Positions 1-8,805 of a DNA stretch of 64,000 bases are shown piece after piece. The notes beneath the pieces were generated by a model. The model was not told where the DNA came from. It saw nothing but the letters and a program-made list of their open reading frames with translations, and did not search any database. Source of the stretch: JAJFFW01 sp038531315 (lineage in GTDB: Bacteria > Pseudomonadota > Alphaproteobacteria > Caulobacterales > Parvularculaceae). The stretch lies in contig JBCBBT010000001.1 in assembly GCA_038531315.1 (NCBI GenBank), forward strand, positions 62,001-126,000. Reading direction: 5' to 3'. The position numbers and the translations under genes are program-made. The stretch's first letter is position 1; every line of letters begins with the position of its first letter.

Positions 1-351
1 TCCGTCAACGGGATCGCCAAACGCATTGACGATCCGGCCGAGCCACGCCGGCGAGGGCGACACTTTTTGCTGCGCGGGACAAAAATTGACGCGCGCGCCG
101 CGCCTGACGCCGTCCACCGCCTGAAACGGCAGCGCAAGCGCGTGTCCCGCTTCGACGCCGATCACCTCGCCGACAAGCAAACCCTTGGTCGTTTCGATTT
201 CGATCCGCGCGCCGAGCGCCAATAATCCGAGACGATCTTCAATCGCAACGCCCGCGCTGGTCACCGCGGCGACGACGCCGGTCGCGACAAAAGGGTTGAA
301 GTCGCGCGCCAAATCATGCGTCCGTGCGGTCAACTTGTCTTCGTATGGCAA
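1..351 (-). CDS. fliI: Flagellum-specific ATPase FliI, N-terminal part (runs off the window)
   Basis: The reverse strand reads an open frame through position 1 that ends in GRIVNAFGDPVDG. This is the typical end of the N-terminal beta-barrel of F1/FliI-type ATPases, just before the P-loop domain. It is preceded by the barrel-like stretch GVVAAVTSAGVAIEDRLG. In the family FliI powers the flagellar type III export gate. No ATG lies in frame before an upstream stop. The TTG codons at 351 and 333 are the most plausible starts, neither has a strong Shine-Dalgarno site, and the 5' end is therefore uncertain. The catalytic domain lies outside the window, so a related ATPase (type III secretion) cannot be fully excluded. 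Divergence from ctrA favours the flagellar assignment. Confidence 0.7.
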   Translation of the reverse strand, partial: MPYEDKLTARTHDLARDFNPFVATGVVAAVTSAGVAIEDRLGLLALGARIEIETTKGLLVGEVIGVEAGHALALPFQAVDGVRRGARVNFCPAQQKVSPSPAWLGRIVNAFGDPVDG

Positions 352-521
352 AGCGTTTTGCTCACTGCTTGAGGAGACGTCAAATTCGTTTCTGTAAGAA
401 TTAACGCGGAAGGCCTTAAATCGGCGTAAACTGGTAAATCGCAAAACGTCAGCCGCGCCCCGCAAGGCGTTAACGACAAAATGGCGTTCTCAATGATTTG
501 CAGGCGATTAGCGCCGGAGCG

Positions 522-615
522 GATTCATCAAGTTTTCCGCGGCCTTAATCGGATGAAAGAAATGCGCGAGGCTTTAGCGCCGTTATTAACCTTTGTGAAA
601 TGTTATCAACCTTAA
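522..615 (+). promoter_or_regulatory. ctrA upstream control region: GANTC site and CtrA-like half sites
   Basis: A GATTC (GANTC, the CcrM methylation motif) lies at 522-526. TTAAC/TTAAG half sites lie at 586-590 and 612-616, and another TTAA is at 470-473. In Caulobacter, ctrA transcription is tied to GANTC methylation state and to CtrA autoregulation through TTAA-N7-TTAA boxes. No perfect full-length box is visible here, so autoregulation is an inference from half sites only. Confidence 0.45.
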
Positions 616-700
616 GATCAGGCCATCAAAACGACAAAATGCGGCGCAGTGACGAAAAACTGAGGGGCGGCGCAAGACATGCGAATAGGAGACGGGCCTC

Positions 701-1402
701 ATGCGGGTACTGCTAATCGAAGATGACGGCGCCACGGCGCAGAGCATTGAATTGATGCTCAAGTCCGACGGCTTCAACGTCTATACGACCGATCTCGGCG
801 AAGAGGGCGTCGATCTTGGCAAGGTCTATGACTACGACATTATCTTGCTTGATCTGAACCTACCTGACATGACCGGGTTTGACGTCCTCAAAACACTGCG
901 CGTTTCGAAAGTGAATACGCCGATTTTGATCCTGACGGGCCAGGGCGACATCGAAACGAAAGTGCGCGGGCTCGGGTTCGGCGCTGACGATTATATGACC
1001 AAGCCGTTCCACAAGGACGAGCTGGTCGCGCGCATCCACGCCATTGTTCGCCGCTCGAAAGGCCACTCACAGTCGGTCATCACGACCGGCGATCTGGTGG
1101 TGAACCTTGACGCCAAAACCGTCGAGGTCGCCGGTCAGCGCGTTCACCTCACCGGCAAAGAATACCAGATGCTGGAACTGCTCTCGTTGCGCAAAGGCAC
1201 GACGCTCACAAAAGAGATGTTTCTGAACCATCTTTACGGCGGCATGGACGAGCCGGAACTGAAAATCATCGACGTTTTCATCTGCAAGCTGCGCAAGAAG
1301 CTCGCGGCCGCAACATCGAACGAACACTACATCGAGACCGTCTGGGGACGCGGCTATGTGCTGCGCGACCCCGCCGAAGAAAAGGCCGCGTCCGTCGCCT
1401 GA
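701..1402 (+). CDS. ctrA: Cell-cycle response regulator CtrA
   Basis: This is a 233-residue OmpR-type regulator. The receiver begins MRVLLIEDD and carries the phospho-Asp in [10 protein letters not shown]; the Lys is in MTKPFHKDE. The C-terminal winged helix contains the CtrA-typical [18 protein letters not shown] and [13 protein letters not shown]. These segments are nearly invariant among CtrA proteins, so the call is firm. CtrA is the master regulator of cell-cycle, flagellar and polarity genes and blocks the replication origin in Caulobacter. The first ATG of the family-typical N terminus sits at 701, behind GGAGACGGGCCTC. The gene is alone on its strand and divergent from fliI, and a terminator hairpin follows about 50 bases downstream. 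No key residue is missing. Confidence 0.97.
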   Translation: MRVLLIEDDGATAQSIELMLKSDGFNVYTTDLGEEGVDLGKVYDYDIILLDLNLPDMTGFDVLKTLRVSKVNTPILILTGQGDIETKVRGLGFGADDYMTKPFHKDELVARIHAIVRRSKGHSQSVITTGDLVVNLDAKTVEVAGQRVHLTGKEYQMLELLSLRKGTTLTKEMFLNHLYGGMDEPELKIIDVFICKLRKKLAAATSNEHYIETVWGRGYVLRDPAEEKAASVA

Positions 1403-1454
1403 ACCGGCCCGGCTCTTGCAGCCGATCCGGCAAACGTACACCACTTGCACACTC

Positions 1455-1491
1455 AAAAAGGGCGTCTTTCCTCGGAAAGGCGCTCTTTTTT
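1455..1491 (+). terminator. Rho-independent terminator of ctrA
   Basis: A hairpin pairs the arm at 1455-1471 (A-run, GGGCG, CTTTCC) with the arm at 1474-1491 (GGAAAG, CGCTC, T-run), allowing a few G-T pairs and a two-base loop. The right arm ends in six T residues. It lies 53 bases after the ctrA stop, and the flanking A-run makes it usable from both strands. Confidence 0.85.
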
Positions 1492-1683
1492 GTGATCTGC
1501 AGCGGCTCGAATTCGGGCTTTCGACGGCCTATAATCGCAAACAGCGGCGGCGAACCCGGCCGATTTTGGGCGGGTTATCCTTTGTTGGCGCGCTTGCGAC
1601 AAATCTCGCTTTGAGACGTCTTTAATCCGACGGATTTAAGCTTTCGTACCGTTTCAATAACAAACAATATAAAGGCCGGTCCT

Positions 1684-2868
1684 ATGAGACCCCTGATTTT
1701 GGGCTTACTTTGCGGCGCAGTCGCTGGCGCGACCGCTACAGCGACTATCACGATGTGGCGCTCGGGCGACGACACGCCCGGTCAGGCTGCGACCCAACAG
1801 GCCCGTCCGGGCGGCGCGGCTGCGGGGCGCCCAAATCCGGGACGGCGGGGCGGCGGACGCGGTTATGCGCCCGCTGTCGAAATGGCGACCGCCGAAGAAG
1901 CGGCCATCAAAAAAGTCATCTCCGTGATCGGCGAGGCCCGCGCGCTCCGCAGCGTCGCGATTACGTCCGAAGTCACCGGCCTTGTCGAACAGGTCGCCAT
2001 TGTTTCCGGACAGAAAGTCAAACGGGGCGATGTTCTTGTTCAGGTGGAAAATGACGGCCCGACCATCGATCTGAACCGGGCGCGCGCGCAATACCCTATC
2101 GCAAAAGCCAACGCCGCGCGTTTTAAAGAACTGGCCGCCGCCGACGCCGCCTCCGAACAAGAAGCCGAAACGGCATTCAACGCGCTCAAAACATTGGAGG
2201 CAGAACTTCAAGCCGCCGAATATGCGCTGGCGCAACGATCGATTGCGGCGCCGTTTGACGGCATCGCCGGCCTCACCGACATTGAGCCCGGCGATTACAT
2301 TCGGGCCGGCGACATCGTCACGACGCTGGACGACACCTCATCGGTCGTTATTCAGTTCGCCGTGCCCCAGGAATTGGCGGCGTTCATCAACATCGGGCAA
2401 TCCGTCAACGCGCGGCTGACCTCCGGCGGCGGCGTTAAGCTCGATGGATCCGTTACAGCACTCGACAGCCGGATCGACCCGCAATCGCGGACGCTGCGTG
2501 TGGAAGCGACGGTCAACAACCCCAATGGCGCACTCATTCCTGGCGCTGTTTTCAACATCGAGGCGACAAGCGACGGCGCTCCGGCGATTGCAGTCCCGGG
2601 GCTCGCTCTGCAATGGGATCGCTCGGGCGCTTATGTCTGGAAGCGCGGCGAGGATGGGGCCGCAGTGCGCGCCGGCGTTTCTATTCTCCAGCGCAACGAC
2701 GACATCATACTTGTTGAAGGCGACATCGCTGTTGGCGATCTGATCGCCGCGGATGGCGCCGACCGCGTACGCCGCGGCGTACCGCTGCCGGCCCCACAAA
2801 CGCGTTCAAAACCGTCAGTGAACAGACAACGCTCCGGCGCCGCGGCTCCGGCCATTTTAGGCAACTGA
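1684..2868 (+). CDS. RND efflux periplasmic adaptor (membrane fusion protein)
   Basis: This 394-residue protein has an N-terminal membrane anchor (residues 4-22, LILGLLCGAVAGATATATI), a Gly/Pro/Arg-rich linker, and the alternating lipoyl, hairpin and beta-barrel layout of HlyD/AcrA-type adaptors. The lipoyl halves are around GLVEQVAIVSGQKVKRGDVL and QRSIAAPFDGIAGL, with a short alpha-hairpin between them. The family bridges an inner-membrane RND pump to an outer-membrane channel. The start ATG follows AAAGGCCGGTCCT. The RND pump gene begins 2 bases after the stop, so the pair is one operon. No outer-membrane factor is encoded nearby, and the pump presumably borrows a TolC-like channel. The substrate cannot be told from sequence. 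Confidence 0.9.
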   Translation: MRPLILGLLCGAVAGATATATITMWRSGDDTPGQAATQQARPGGAAAGRPNPGRRGGGRGYAPAVEMATAEEAAIKKVISVIGEARALRSVAITSEVTGLVEQVAIVSGQKVKRGDVLVQVENDGPTIDLNRARAQYPIAKANAARFKELAAADAASEQEAETAFNALKTLEAELQAAEYALAQRSIAAPFDGIAGLTDIEPGDYIRAGDIVTTLDDTSSVVIQFAVPQELAAFINIGQSVNARLTSGGGVKLDGSVTALDSRIDPQSRTLRVEATVNNPNGALIPGAVFNIEATSDGAPAIAVPGLALQWDRSGAYVWKRGEDGAAVRAGVSILQRNDDIILVEGDIAVGDLIAADGADRVRRGVPLPAPQTRSKPSVNRQRSGAAAPAILGN

Positions 2869-2869
2869 C

Positions 2870-5800
2870 GTGGCGCATAGCGATAAGTTCCCACACGCGT
2901 CTGAACACACGCCGCCGACAACCGCATCGGGAGACTTGAGCGGCGGCGTCATCGGCGTCTTTATTCGCAGGCCCATTCTAGCGGCTGTTGTCAGTATGCT
3001 CATCGTTCTCGCCGGGCTCGCCGCCATGACCGGGGTTGAGGTGCGCGAGCTTCCGGAAGTCGATCAACCGGTCATCTCCGTTCGCACCACCTATCCGGGC
3101 GCCTCTCCGGAATCAATCGACGCTGAGTTGACATCGGTGCTTGAAAGCGCCGTGGCGCAAGTGAACGGCGTTGAAACGATCTCATCGACGTCATCGTTCG
3201 CCCAAAGCCGCATCACCATCGCCTTTTCCGGCTCGGTCGATATCGATATCGCCGCGACGGACGTAAAGAACGCAATTTCAGGGATTGGCCGCGATCTGCC
3301 CGAGGGCATCGAAGAGCCGGTCGTCAGAAAAGCCGATACGGACGCCTCGCCAATCATGCGGTTATCGGTTTCAGCCGCGGACATGGAGCCTGGCGCCCTC
3401 GCCGATCTCGTCGATGACGTCATCCTGCCCCGCTTGCAAGCGGTGGAAGGCGTCGCGCAAGCGGACGATTACGGCGTTCGTAATCGCGTAATCCGTGTCC
3501 GTATTGTTCCGGCATCTCTGTCGGCGCGTAACTATACGGTCGCCGACGTTAATCGATTACTCGCAACCGCATCGCAAACCGCCCCGAGCGGGCGCATTCG
3601 CAACAGCACGCAGCAAATTCTGATTCAAACCGATGCACAGGCCGTGACGCCTGAGAAGATTGCCGACCTTCGGCTCGACGAAATGACCCGCCTGGCCGAT
3701 GTCGCCATCGTCGAATGGGGCTTTGAAGACGAGACGACGACGGCGCGCGTTGACGGCAAACCGGGCATCGGGATTGGTATTATCCGACAGGCGCAGTCAA
3801 ATACGGTGGCGGTGTCGGCGGGCGTGCGCGAAGCGGTTGCCGAACTTCAGGCCAGTCTGCCGCCCGAGGTCGACATCGACGTCTCGGTTGACGATTCAAT
3901 TTTTATCAATGCGGCGATCAGCGAAGTCTTCAAAAGCCTTCTGCTTGCCACATGCGTCGTGTTGCTGGTTATCCTGGTCTTTTTGCGCAGCCTCCGCGCA
4001 ACGATCATTCCCGCGGTGACCATTCCGATATCGCTCCTCGGCACCGTAGCGGCGCTTTGGCTTGCGGGATTTTCCATAAATCTGATCACGTTGCTTGCCC
4101 TTGTCATGGCGACGGGCCTTGTCGTCGACGACGCCATTGTCGTGACGGAAAATATACAACGCTGGCGTTTCAAAGGCGCCGGCAAACGGGCGGCTGCGGT
4201 CGTCGGCGCGCGTGAGATCATTTTTGCCGTGCTTTCAACAACCGTAACACTCGCCGCTGTCTTTATCCCAATATCATTTCTGCCGGGACAGGCGGGGCGG
4301 CTGTTTTCCGAGTTTGGCTTCGTTATGGCGTTCGCCGTCCTGGTGTCCTCGTTTGTTGCGTTGACTTTATGTCCGGTACTGACGGTCCTTCTTGGCCGCG
4401 ACGCCCGCAAAGGCGATCTCGCAGAAGACCGTCACCTGCCTGCACATAAACGCAAGGCCAGCGGCCCGTTGACGGCGTTTTACGGATCTGTATTGCGCTT
4501 TTGCCTGCGCGCGCCGCTGATCCCTATCGCCCTGTCGCTGGTGTTTGCGGCGGGCGCGCTCACCTTGTTGACCTCGGCGCCGCGCGAGCTCACGCCCGTC
4601 GAAGACCGCGGCCGCGTCTTCGCGATGGTCATCGGTCAGGACAGCGCGAGCTTTGATTATCTCGACCGCCGCGTTCTTGAAATGGAAGCGCGCATGGGCG
4701 CGTTTGTCGAGGACGGCGAAGCAACGAGCGTGATGTCAATCAACGGGATTGGCGGCGGCAACCGTTCTTTCGTAATCTTGCGTCTGCCGGACTGGGCCGA
4801 ACGCGACAAGACACAGGCGGTATTTGAACGCGAAGTGCGCGCCATGATCAGTGATATCGCCGGCGCGACAGCTTTTGTGCGCCGTGGGAACTCACTCGGA
4901 ATTCGCGGCGCTGGCCAGGGTTTGCAATTTGCAATTGTCGGCGACGACTACGACGCCGCCGCTGAGGCGGCGGAAGCCTTGAGCGCGCGCTTGCGCGAGA
5001 GCGACACCTTCACCAACGTCCGCCTCAATTTCCAAATTTCCCAGCCCCAGGTGACGATAGAAATAGATCGCGAGGCGGCGACGGCGCTGGGCGTTCCAAT
5101 CCTCGATATCACCAGTGCGATCCAGACGCTTGCGGACGAGACGCGCGCGGCGCGCGTTTTTGTCGGCGATAACGCGATCGATATATTGACGTCATCGGCC
5201 GGCCTTCCTGTCAATGATCCTACCGACCTTGAAAATATCTTTGTACGCACGGCTTCGGGGAATACAGTCCCGTTATCGTCAGTGGCGACGGTGCGCGAAG
5301 TGGCGGTCGCGGCGAGCTTGCCGCGCGAACAACGCCGCCGCGCCGTGCCGGTATCCGCCTCGCTTGCAGAAAGCGCCCGCCTCGGCGATGCGATCAGCGA
5401 GATGCGCGCCGCTTCTGAGGAGGTCTTATCAGGTTCATTATCGGTTGCGCTTCTTGGCGAGGCGCGCGTTCTTCAGGAATCAAACAACGCGACGCTGTTA
5501 GTGTTCGGTTTCGCAGCGCTTATTGTCTTTCTCGTGTTGGCCGCCCAATTCGAGAGCTTTATCAGCGCCTTGATCATTATGACGACCGTGCCGTTCGGCC
5601 TTGCGGCGGCGCTTTACGCCATCGTTTTAACCGGCGGGTCGATCAACTATTACAGCCAGATCGGGCTCGTCTTGCTGATCGGCATCATGGCCAAAAACGG
5701 CATCCTGATTGTTGAGTTCGCCAACAAACTTCGCGACGAAGGCGAAAGCGTCGCCGAAGCGATTGAACATGCGGCGATGACGCGATTGCGCCCGGTGCTG

Positions 5801-6037
5801 ATGACCGCAATTTCAACATTGCTTGGCGGCTTGCCGCTCATTCTCGGCAGCGGGGCCGGCGCTGAATCGCGCGCCGCCCTCGGGTGGGTTATTGTCGGCG
5901 GGCTCGGCTTCGCCACCGTCTTTACGCTCTTCCTTACGCCGGTTGCATTCAGGCTGCTTGCAGGATTAGCACGCCCCCGCGGCAGCGAAGGCGCGAAGGT
6001 TGCGGAGGAATTAAAAGAGCTGGAAGCCGCCTATTAG
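2870..6037 (+). CDS. RND efflux transporter permease (AcrB/HAE1 type)
   Basis: At 1055 residues with twelve predicted membrane segments in two halves, this matches the usual length of AcrB-type pumps. TM1 is around residues 30-50, followed by the porter loop opening VRELPEVDQPVISV. TM4 contains VMATGLVVDDAIVVTEN with the two adjacent Asp residues of the proton relay. The second half carries LVLLIGIMAKNGILIVEFAN. The protein uses proton motive force to expel small molecules together with the adaptor encoded just upstream. The start is GTG at 2870, two bases after the adaptor stop, which implies translational coupling. Its final 4 bases overlap the end of a convergent small gene. Antibiotic, solvent or other substrates are not deducible. 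Confidence 0.95.
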   Translation: MAHSDKFPHASEHTPPTTASGDLSGGVIGVFIRRPILAAVVSMLIVLAGLAAMTGVEVRELPEVDQPVISVRTTYPGASPESIDAELTSVLESAVAQVNGVETISSTSSFAQSRITIAFSGSVDIDIAATDVKNAISGIGRDLPEGIEEPVVRKADTDASPIMRLSVSAADMEPGALADLVDDVILPRLQAVEGVAQADDYGVRNRVIRVRIVPASLSARNYTVADVNRLLATASQTAPSGRIRNSTQQILIQTDAQAVTPEKIADLRLDEMTRLADVAIVEWGFEDETTTARVDGKPGIGIGIIRQAQSNTVAVSAGVREAVAELQASLPPEVDIDVSVDDSIFINAAISEVFKSLLLATCVVLLVILVFLRSLRATIIPAVTIPISLLGTVAALWLAGFSINLITLLALVMATGLVVDDAIVVTENIQRWRFKGAGKRAAAVVGAREIIFAVLSTTVTLAAVFIPISFLPGQAGRLFSEFGFVMAFAVLVSSFVALTLCPVLTVLLGRDARKGDLAEDRHLPAHKRKASGPLTAFYGSVLRFCLRAPLIPIALSLVFAAGALTLLTSAPRELTPVEDRGRVFAMVIGQDSASFDYLDRRVLEMEARMGAFVEDGEATSVMSINGIGGGNRSFVILRLPDWAERDKTQAVFEREVRAMISDIAGATAFVRRGNSLGIRGAGQGLQFAIVGDDYDAAAEAAEALSARLRESDTFTNVRLNFQISQPQVTIEIDREAATALGVPILDITSAIQTLADETRAARVFVGDNAIDILTSSAGLPVNDPTDLENIFVRTASGNTVPLSSVATVREVAVAASLPREQRRRAVPVSASLAESARLGDAISEMRAASEEVLSGSLSVALLGEARVLQESNNATLLVFGFAALIVFLVLAAQFESFISALIIMTTVPFGLAAALYAIVLTGGSINYYSQIGLVLLIGIMAKNGILIVEFANKLRDEGESVAEAIEHAAMTRLRPVLMTAISTLLGGLPLILGSGAGAESRAALGWVIVGGLGFATVFTLFLTPVAFRLLAGLARPRGSEGAKVAEELKELEAAY

Positions 6038-6255
6038 GCGTCGGCGTCGCGCTTGACAAACGTGACGGCGAACAGCGGCTCACCGTCAAAGATATCCTTA
6101 GGTTGCTCAACACCTTCAATCATCTTGAAGGTCCGCGGCGTGATAGAGCCTTCCATCCGGTAGCCCTTTTCCGCCATGTTGCCGCGGTGAAATTCAAGGG
6201 CGGCAGCGGTGAATTCGCGGGCCAGTATCGTGATGCGCTCGGGATCGTTCGCCAT
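6034..6255 (-). CDS. Small conserved-looking hypothetical protein (73 aa)
   Basis: This is a 73-residue soluble protein beginning MANDPERITILAREF. It has no signal peptide or membrane segment, and I do not recognise a family. It converges on the RND pump with a 4-base overlap of stop codons. The upstream 90 bases are the intergenic space shared with the divergent patatin gene. A start ATG preceded by GAGGTTGACCA gives a reasonable ribosome site. Amino-acid content is balanced and codon use resembles the neighbours, which supports a real gene over a chance frame. Confidence 0.6.
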   Translation of the reverse strand: MANDPERITILAREFTAAALEFHRGNMAEKGYRMEGSITPRTFKMIEGVEQPKDIFDGEPLFAVTFVKRDADA

Positions 6256-6370
6256 TGGTCAACCTCTATAAACCGTGATTTGCGTTTTGGTGCAGATTAG
6301 GCCGCAATATGGCGGCGCATGCGTGACTTGTCCATCGCGACATTAAGGTATGATCGCACGGGAGACGCCA

Positions 6371-7408
6371 ATGAAAATTCGGAACGTTTTGGCGATAGAC
6401 GGCGGCGGCGTTCGCGGCATTGTCGCCGCAGTGTTGCTCGACGCCCTTGACGGCGAGCGGCGCGCCCTTGGCGCGCAGCGGCCGCTATCGGATTGTTTCG
6501 ATCTTCTTGCGGGCACATCGACCGGTGCGATCATCGCCGGCGGCCTCGTTGCGCCCGATAAGACGGGCGAAGGCCCGCGCGCGACGCCTGCGGTGCTGCG
6601 CGATTTGTATCGAAGTGAATCAGCGAACATCTTCCCGCGGCGGTTTTGGTGTCGCTTGCCGGTTATCGGACGGCTAAGGCAGTTTTTTGGTCCGCTCTAT
6701 CGTCCTGACGCGCTGATCCGAATTCTTACCAATCTGTTGGGGGACGCATCTTTTTCGGATTTGCGCCGGAACCTGATTATTTCAAGCTATGCAATCGACC
6801 CGCGCGGCGCCGCATTCTTTCGCGGCGGCCCTGACTATGCCGGCAAAACGCTGCCCCAAGGCGTGACGCCGCCGGCGCTGGGCGTTTCTCTCGTTGACGC
6901 CATCGTCGGCTCGGCCGCTGCGCCGACCTTTTTCCCGCCGCATCAAATACGCGACCGAAATACGGGGGACATTTCTACGGTGATTGACGGCGGTGTCTTT
7001 CTAAACGATCCCGCGCTCCTCGCGCTGGCGGAAGCGGTAATGTTGTTTCCCGACGACGACATCCGCGTGATTTCGGTGGGCACGGGCAGGCTGACCAACC
7101 CCTACCCCTTCAATCGCGCCAGAAGCTGGGGGTTTTTCGAATGGCTGTCGCCGGTCGGCGAATTCCGCACACCACTGATCTCGGCCATTTCCGATGGCCA
7201 AGCGCGCGCCGTTAATGCGCAGATGAAGAAACTTTTGGGCGCGTCACACTATCATCGCTTCGACTATGATTTATCGCTCGGATACGGCTCGCCCAATCTT
7301 GACGATGCGTCTCGGACCAATATGAAACGGCTTGAAGAGGGCGCGCTCAAAATGGCCGAGAAAATGCGCCCCCAAATACGAGAAGTGGCGAAGCTTCTCG
7401 ATCCCTAA
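6371..7408 (+). CDS. Patatin-like phospholipase
   Basis: The protein has the patatin signature in order: an oxyanion-hole loop DGGGVRG near the N terminus, the nucleophile elbow GTSTG (GxSxG), and the catalytic Asp in the DGGV motif at roughly residue 202. It belongs to the Ser-Asp dyad lipid acyl hydrolases (ExoU/CapV/Pat families). I place the start at the ATG at 6371 because GGAG lies 7 bases ahead; an ATG at 6350 is possible but lacks a site. No signal peptide is visible, so a cytoplasmic lipase or a membrane-surface enzyme is likely. No cGAS-like or other defence gene is adjacent, so a CBASS effector role is not supported. The gene stands alone. Confidence 0.9.
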   Translation: MKIRNVLAIDGGGVRGIVAAVLLDALDGERRALGAQRPLSDCFDLLAGTSTGAIIAGGLVAPDKTGEGPRATPAVLRDLYRSESANIFPRRFWCRLPVIGRLRQFFGPLYRPDALIRILTNLLGDASFSDLRRNLIISSYAIDPRGAAFFRGGPDYAGKTLPQGVTPPALGVSLVDAIVGSAAAPTFFPPHQIRDRNTGDISTVIDGGVFLNDPALLALAEAVMLFPDDDIRVISVGTGRLTNPYPFNRARSWGFFEWLSPVGEFRTPLISAISDGQARAVNAQMKKLLGASHYHRFDYDLSLGYGSPNLDDASRTNMKRLEEGALKMAEKMRPQIREVAKLLDP

Positions 7409-7456
7409 TCTGTCAGCGCTATTGGTTATGTTGCTTACGCACGTCGCTCACGAATG

Positions 7457-7490
7457 GCGCCGGCGTTTATTGTAGAAAGAACACCGGCGC
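7457..7490. terminator. Hairpin between convergent patatin and nrdB genes
   Basis: Arms at 7457-7466 and 7481-7490 pair over ten bases with one mismatch (GCGCCGGCGT against ACACCGGCGC). The hairpin lies between the two convergent stops at 7408 and 7524. There is no clear T-run on either side, so it may act as a barrier or a weak terminator. Confidence 0.5.
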
Positions 7491-7523
7491 AAATGTCTGC
7501 GAAGCGATTGGGTTGTTTGGAAT

Positions 7524-8561
7524 TTAAACCGAAGCGGTTTCGCGTTTTTCCATCAGCGTATCGAAGTTCGCCCAGACGCCGTCCGAGCCATGCCACTCGC
7601 CGCGCGTCGCAGCTTTTGAATACTCCGTTGCGCGCGCCTCAAAGAAATTCGCATGCTCGACGCCGTTGAGAATTTCGGTGAGCCAAGGCAGCGGGTGTTT
7701 CTCAGCGCCGTAGATTTTTGGCAAGTCGAGTTGGCCCAACCGCCAGTCCGCAATGTAACGAATATAGGCTTTTATATCGTCTGCCGTCATACCTTCCACC
7801 GGTCCCATCTCAAAGGCGAGATCGATGAACTTGTCTTCCAGACCGACAACCGTGCGACAGCAATCAATGATGTCGTCAGCAACGCTTTTCGTCACGCAGC
7901 CGGTTTCTTTGGCGAAGGCGTGATAGAGTTTGACCATGCCCTCGCAATGGAGACTTTCATCGCGGATCGACCAGGTGACAATCTGGCCCATGCCCTTCAT
8001 TTTGTTGAGGCGCGGAAAATTCATCAACATGGCAAATGATGCAAAGAGTTGAAGCCCTTCGGTAAAGGCCCCGAACATCGCAAGCGTGCGCGCAATATCC
8101 GCTTCGTTATCGACGCCGAATTGCTGCATGTAATTATGCTTGTCCGCCATTTCCTCATATTCAAGAAACGCGGAGAATTCTGATTCCGGCATGCCGATCG
8201 TCTCAAGCAGCAATGCGTAGGCTGCGATGTGGATCGTCTCGATATTTGAAAACGCCGACAGCATCATTTTTACTTCAGTCGGCTTAAATACCCGCGCGTA
8301 GCGCTCCATGTAATTGTCGTTCACCTCGACGTCGGACTGAGTAAAAAAGCGGAAGATTTGCGTCAGCAAATTCCGCTCCGCATCAGTGAGCTTGTTGGCC
8401 CAATCCTTACAGTCTTCACCCAGCGGCACCTCTTCCGGCATCCAGTGCACCTGCTGCTGGCGCTTCCAGAAATCGTAGGCCCACGGATAGCGAAACGGCT
8501 TGTAGGAATGCGACGATGTTAAAAGGCCCGGACGGGCGGCGGTTTCGAGCGTATCCAGCAT
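7524..8561 (-). CDS. nrdB: Ribonucleoside-diphosphate reductase, class I, beta subunit
   Basis: This 345-residue diiron protein makes the radical needed by the alpha subunit to reduce ribonucleotides. Visible metal ligands are D77 (in FTQSDVEV), E108 and H111 (in NIETIH), and the later EsLH of RDESLHCEG. Y115, four residues after H111, is placed as the radical tyrosine, so this is not a Tyr-less class Ic enzyme of Chlamydia type. The length and the AYALLLETIG and MGQIVTWSIRDE segments match alphaproteobacterial NrdB. No alpha subunit is in the window, so nrdA must lie elsewhere. Two palindromes at 8611-8657, spaced like NrdR boxes, precede the gene. Confidence 0.95.
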   Translation of the reverse strand: MLDTLETAARPGLLTSSHSYKPFRYPWAYDFWKRQQQVHWMPEEVPLGEDCKDWANKLTDAERNLLTQIFRFFTQSDVEVNDNYMERYARVFKPTEVKMMLSAFSNIETIHIAAYALLLETIGMPESEFSAFLEYEEMADKHNYMQQFGVDNEADIARTLAMFGAFTEGLQLFASFAMLMNFPRLNKMKGMGQIVTWSIRDESLHCEGMVKLYHAFAKETGCVTKSVADDIIDCCRTVVGLEDKFIDLAFEMGPVEGMTADDIKAYIRYIADWRLGQLDLPKIYGAEKHPLPWLTEILNGVEHANFFEARATEYSKAATRGEWHGSDGVWANFDTLMEKRETASV

Positions 8562-8610
8562 TTTGAGGTCCGTTTTTCAGTTTTTTGGGCATTTGGATGA
8601 CAGGAAATAC

Positions 8611-8626
8611 ATACTACATGTGGTAT
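8611..8626. promoter_or_regulatory. NrdR box 1 upstream of nrdB
   Basis: The 16-base near-perfect palindrome ATACTACATGTGGTAT keeps the C-W-A-N4-T-N-G core of the NrdR box. It begins 50 bases before the nrdB start. NrdR is the zinc/ATP-cone repressor of ribonucleotide reductase genes. Confidence 0.75.
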
Positions 8627-8641
8627 CCCACCGCCGCAAGC

Positions 8642-8657
8642 TATCTACGGGTAGTTA
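8642..8657. promoter_or_regulatory. NrdR box 2 upstream of nrdB
   Basis: The core CTACGGGTAG (8645-8654) is a second, less symmetric NrdR-like box. Its centre is 31 bases (three helical turns) from the centre of box 1, which is the spacing NrdR needs for cooperative binding. The pair is more convincing than either box alone. Confidence 0.7.
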
Positions 8658-8805
8658 TTTCCACAAGTGGGCTGGTTTGTCGCGATGCGCCGGCGGCCCG
8701 GCGCTTGCACCGAACGCGGCGATTATCGCCTTGCGTTCCGGACCGAGCGATTGGATGAAAGCGCAGCAACATCCGACCGCCGCAACGGCATAGCGATTTC
8801 CCGAG

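Noticed and set aside
6371..7408. Patatin lipase as a CBASS or other antiphage effector
   Set aside because: No cyclase, sensor or other defence gene lies beside it, so a defence role has no support.
7524..8561. NrdB as a Tyr-less class Ic enzyme
   Set aside because: Y115 is present four residues after the H111 ligand, the place of the radical tyrosine.
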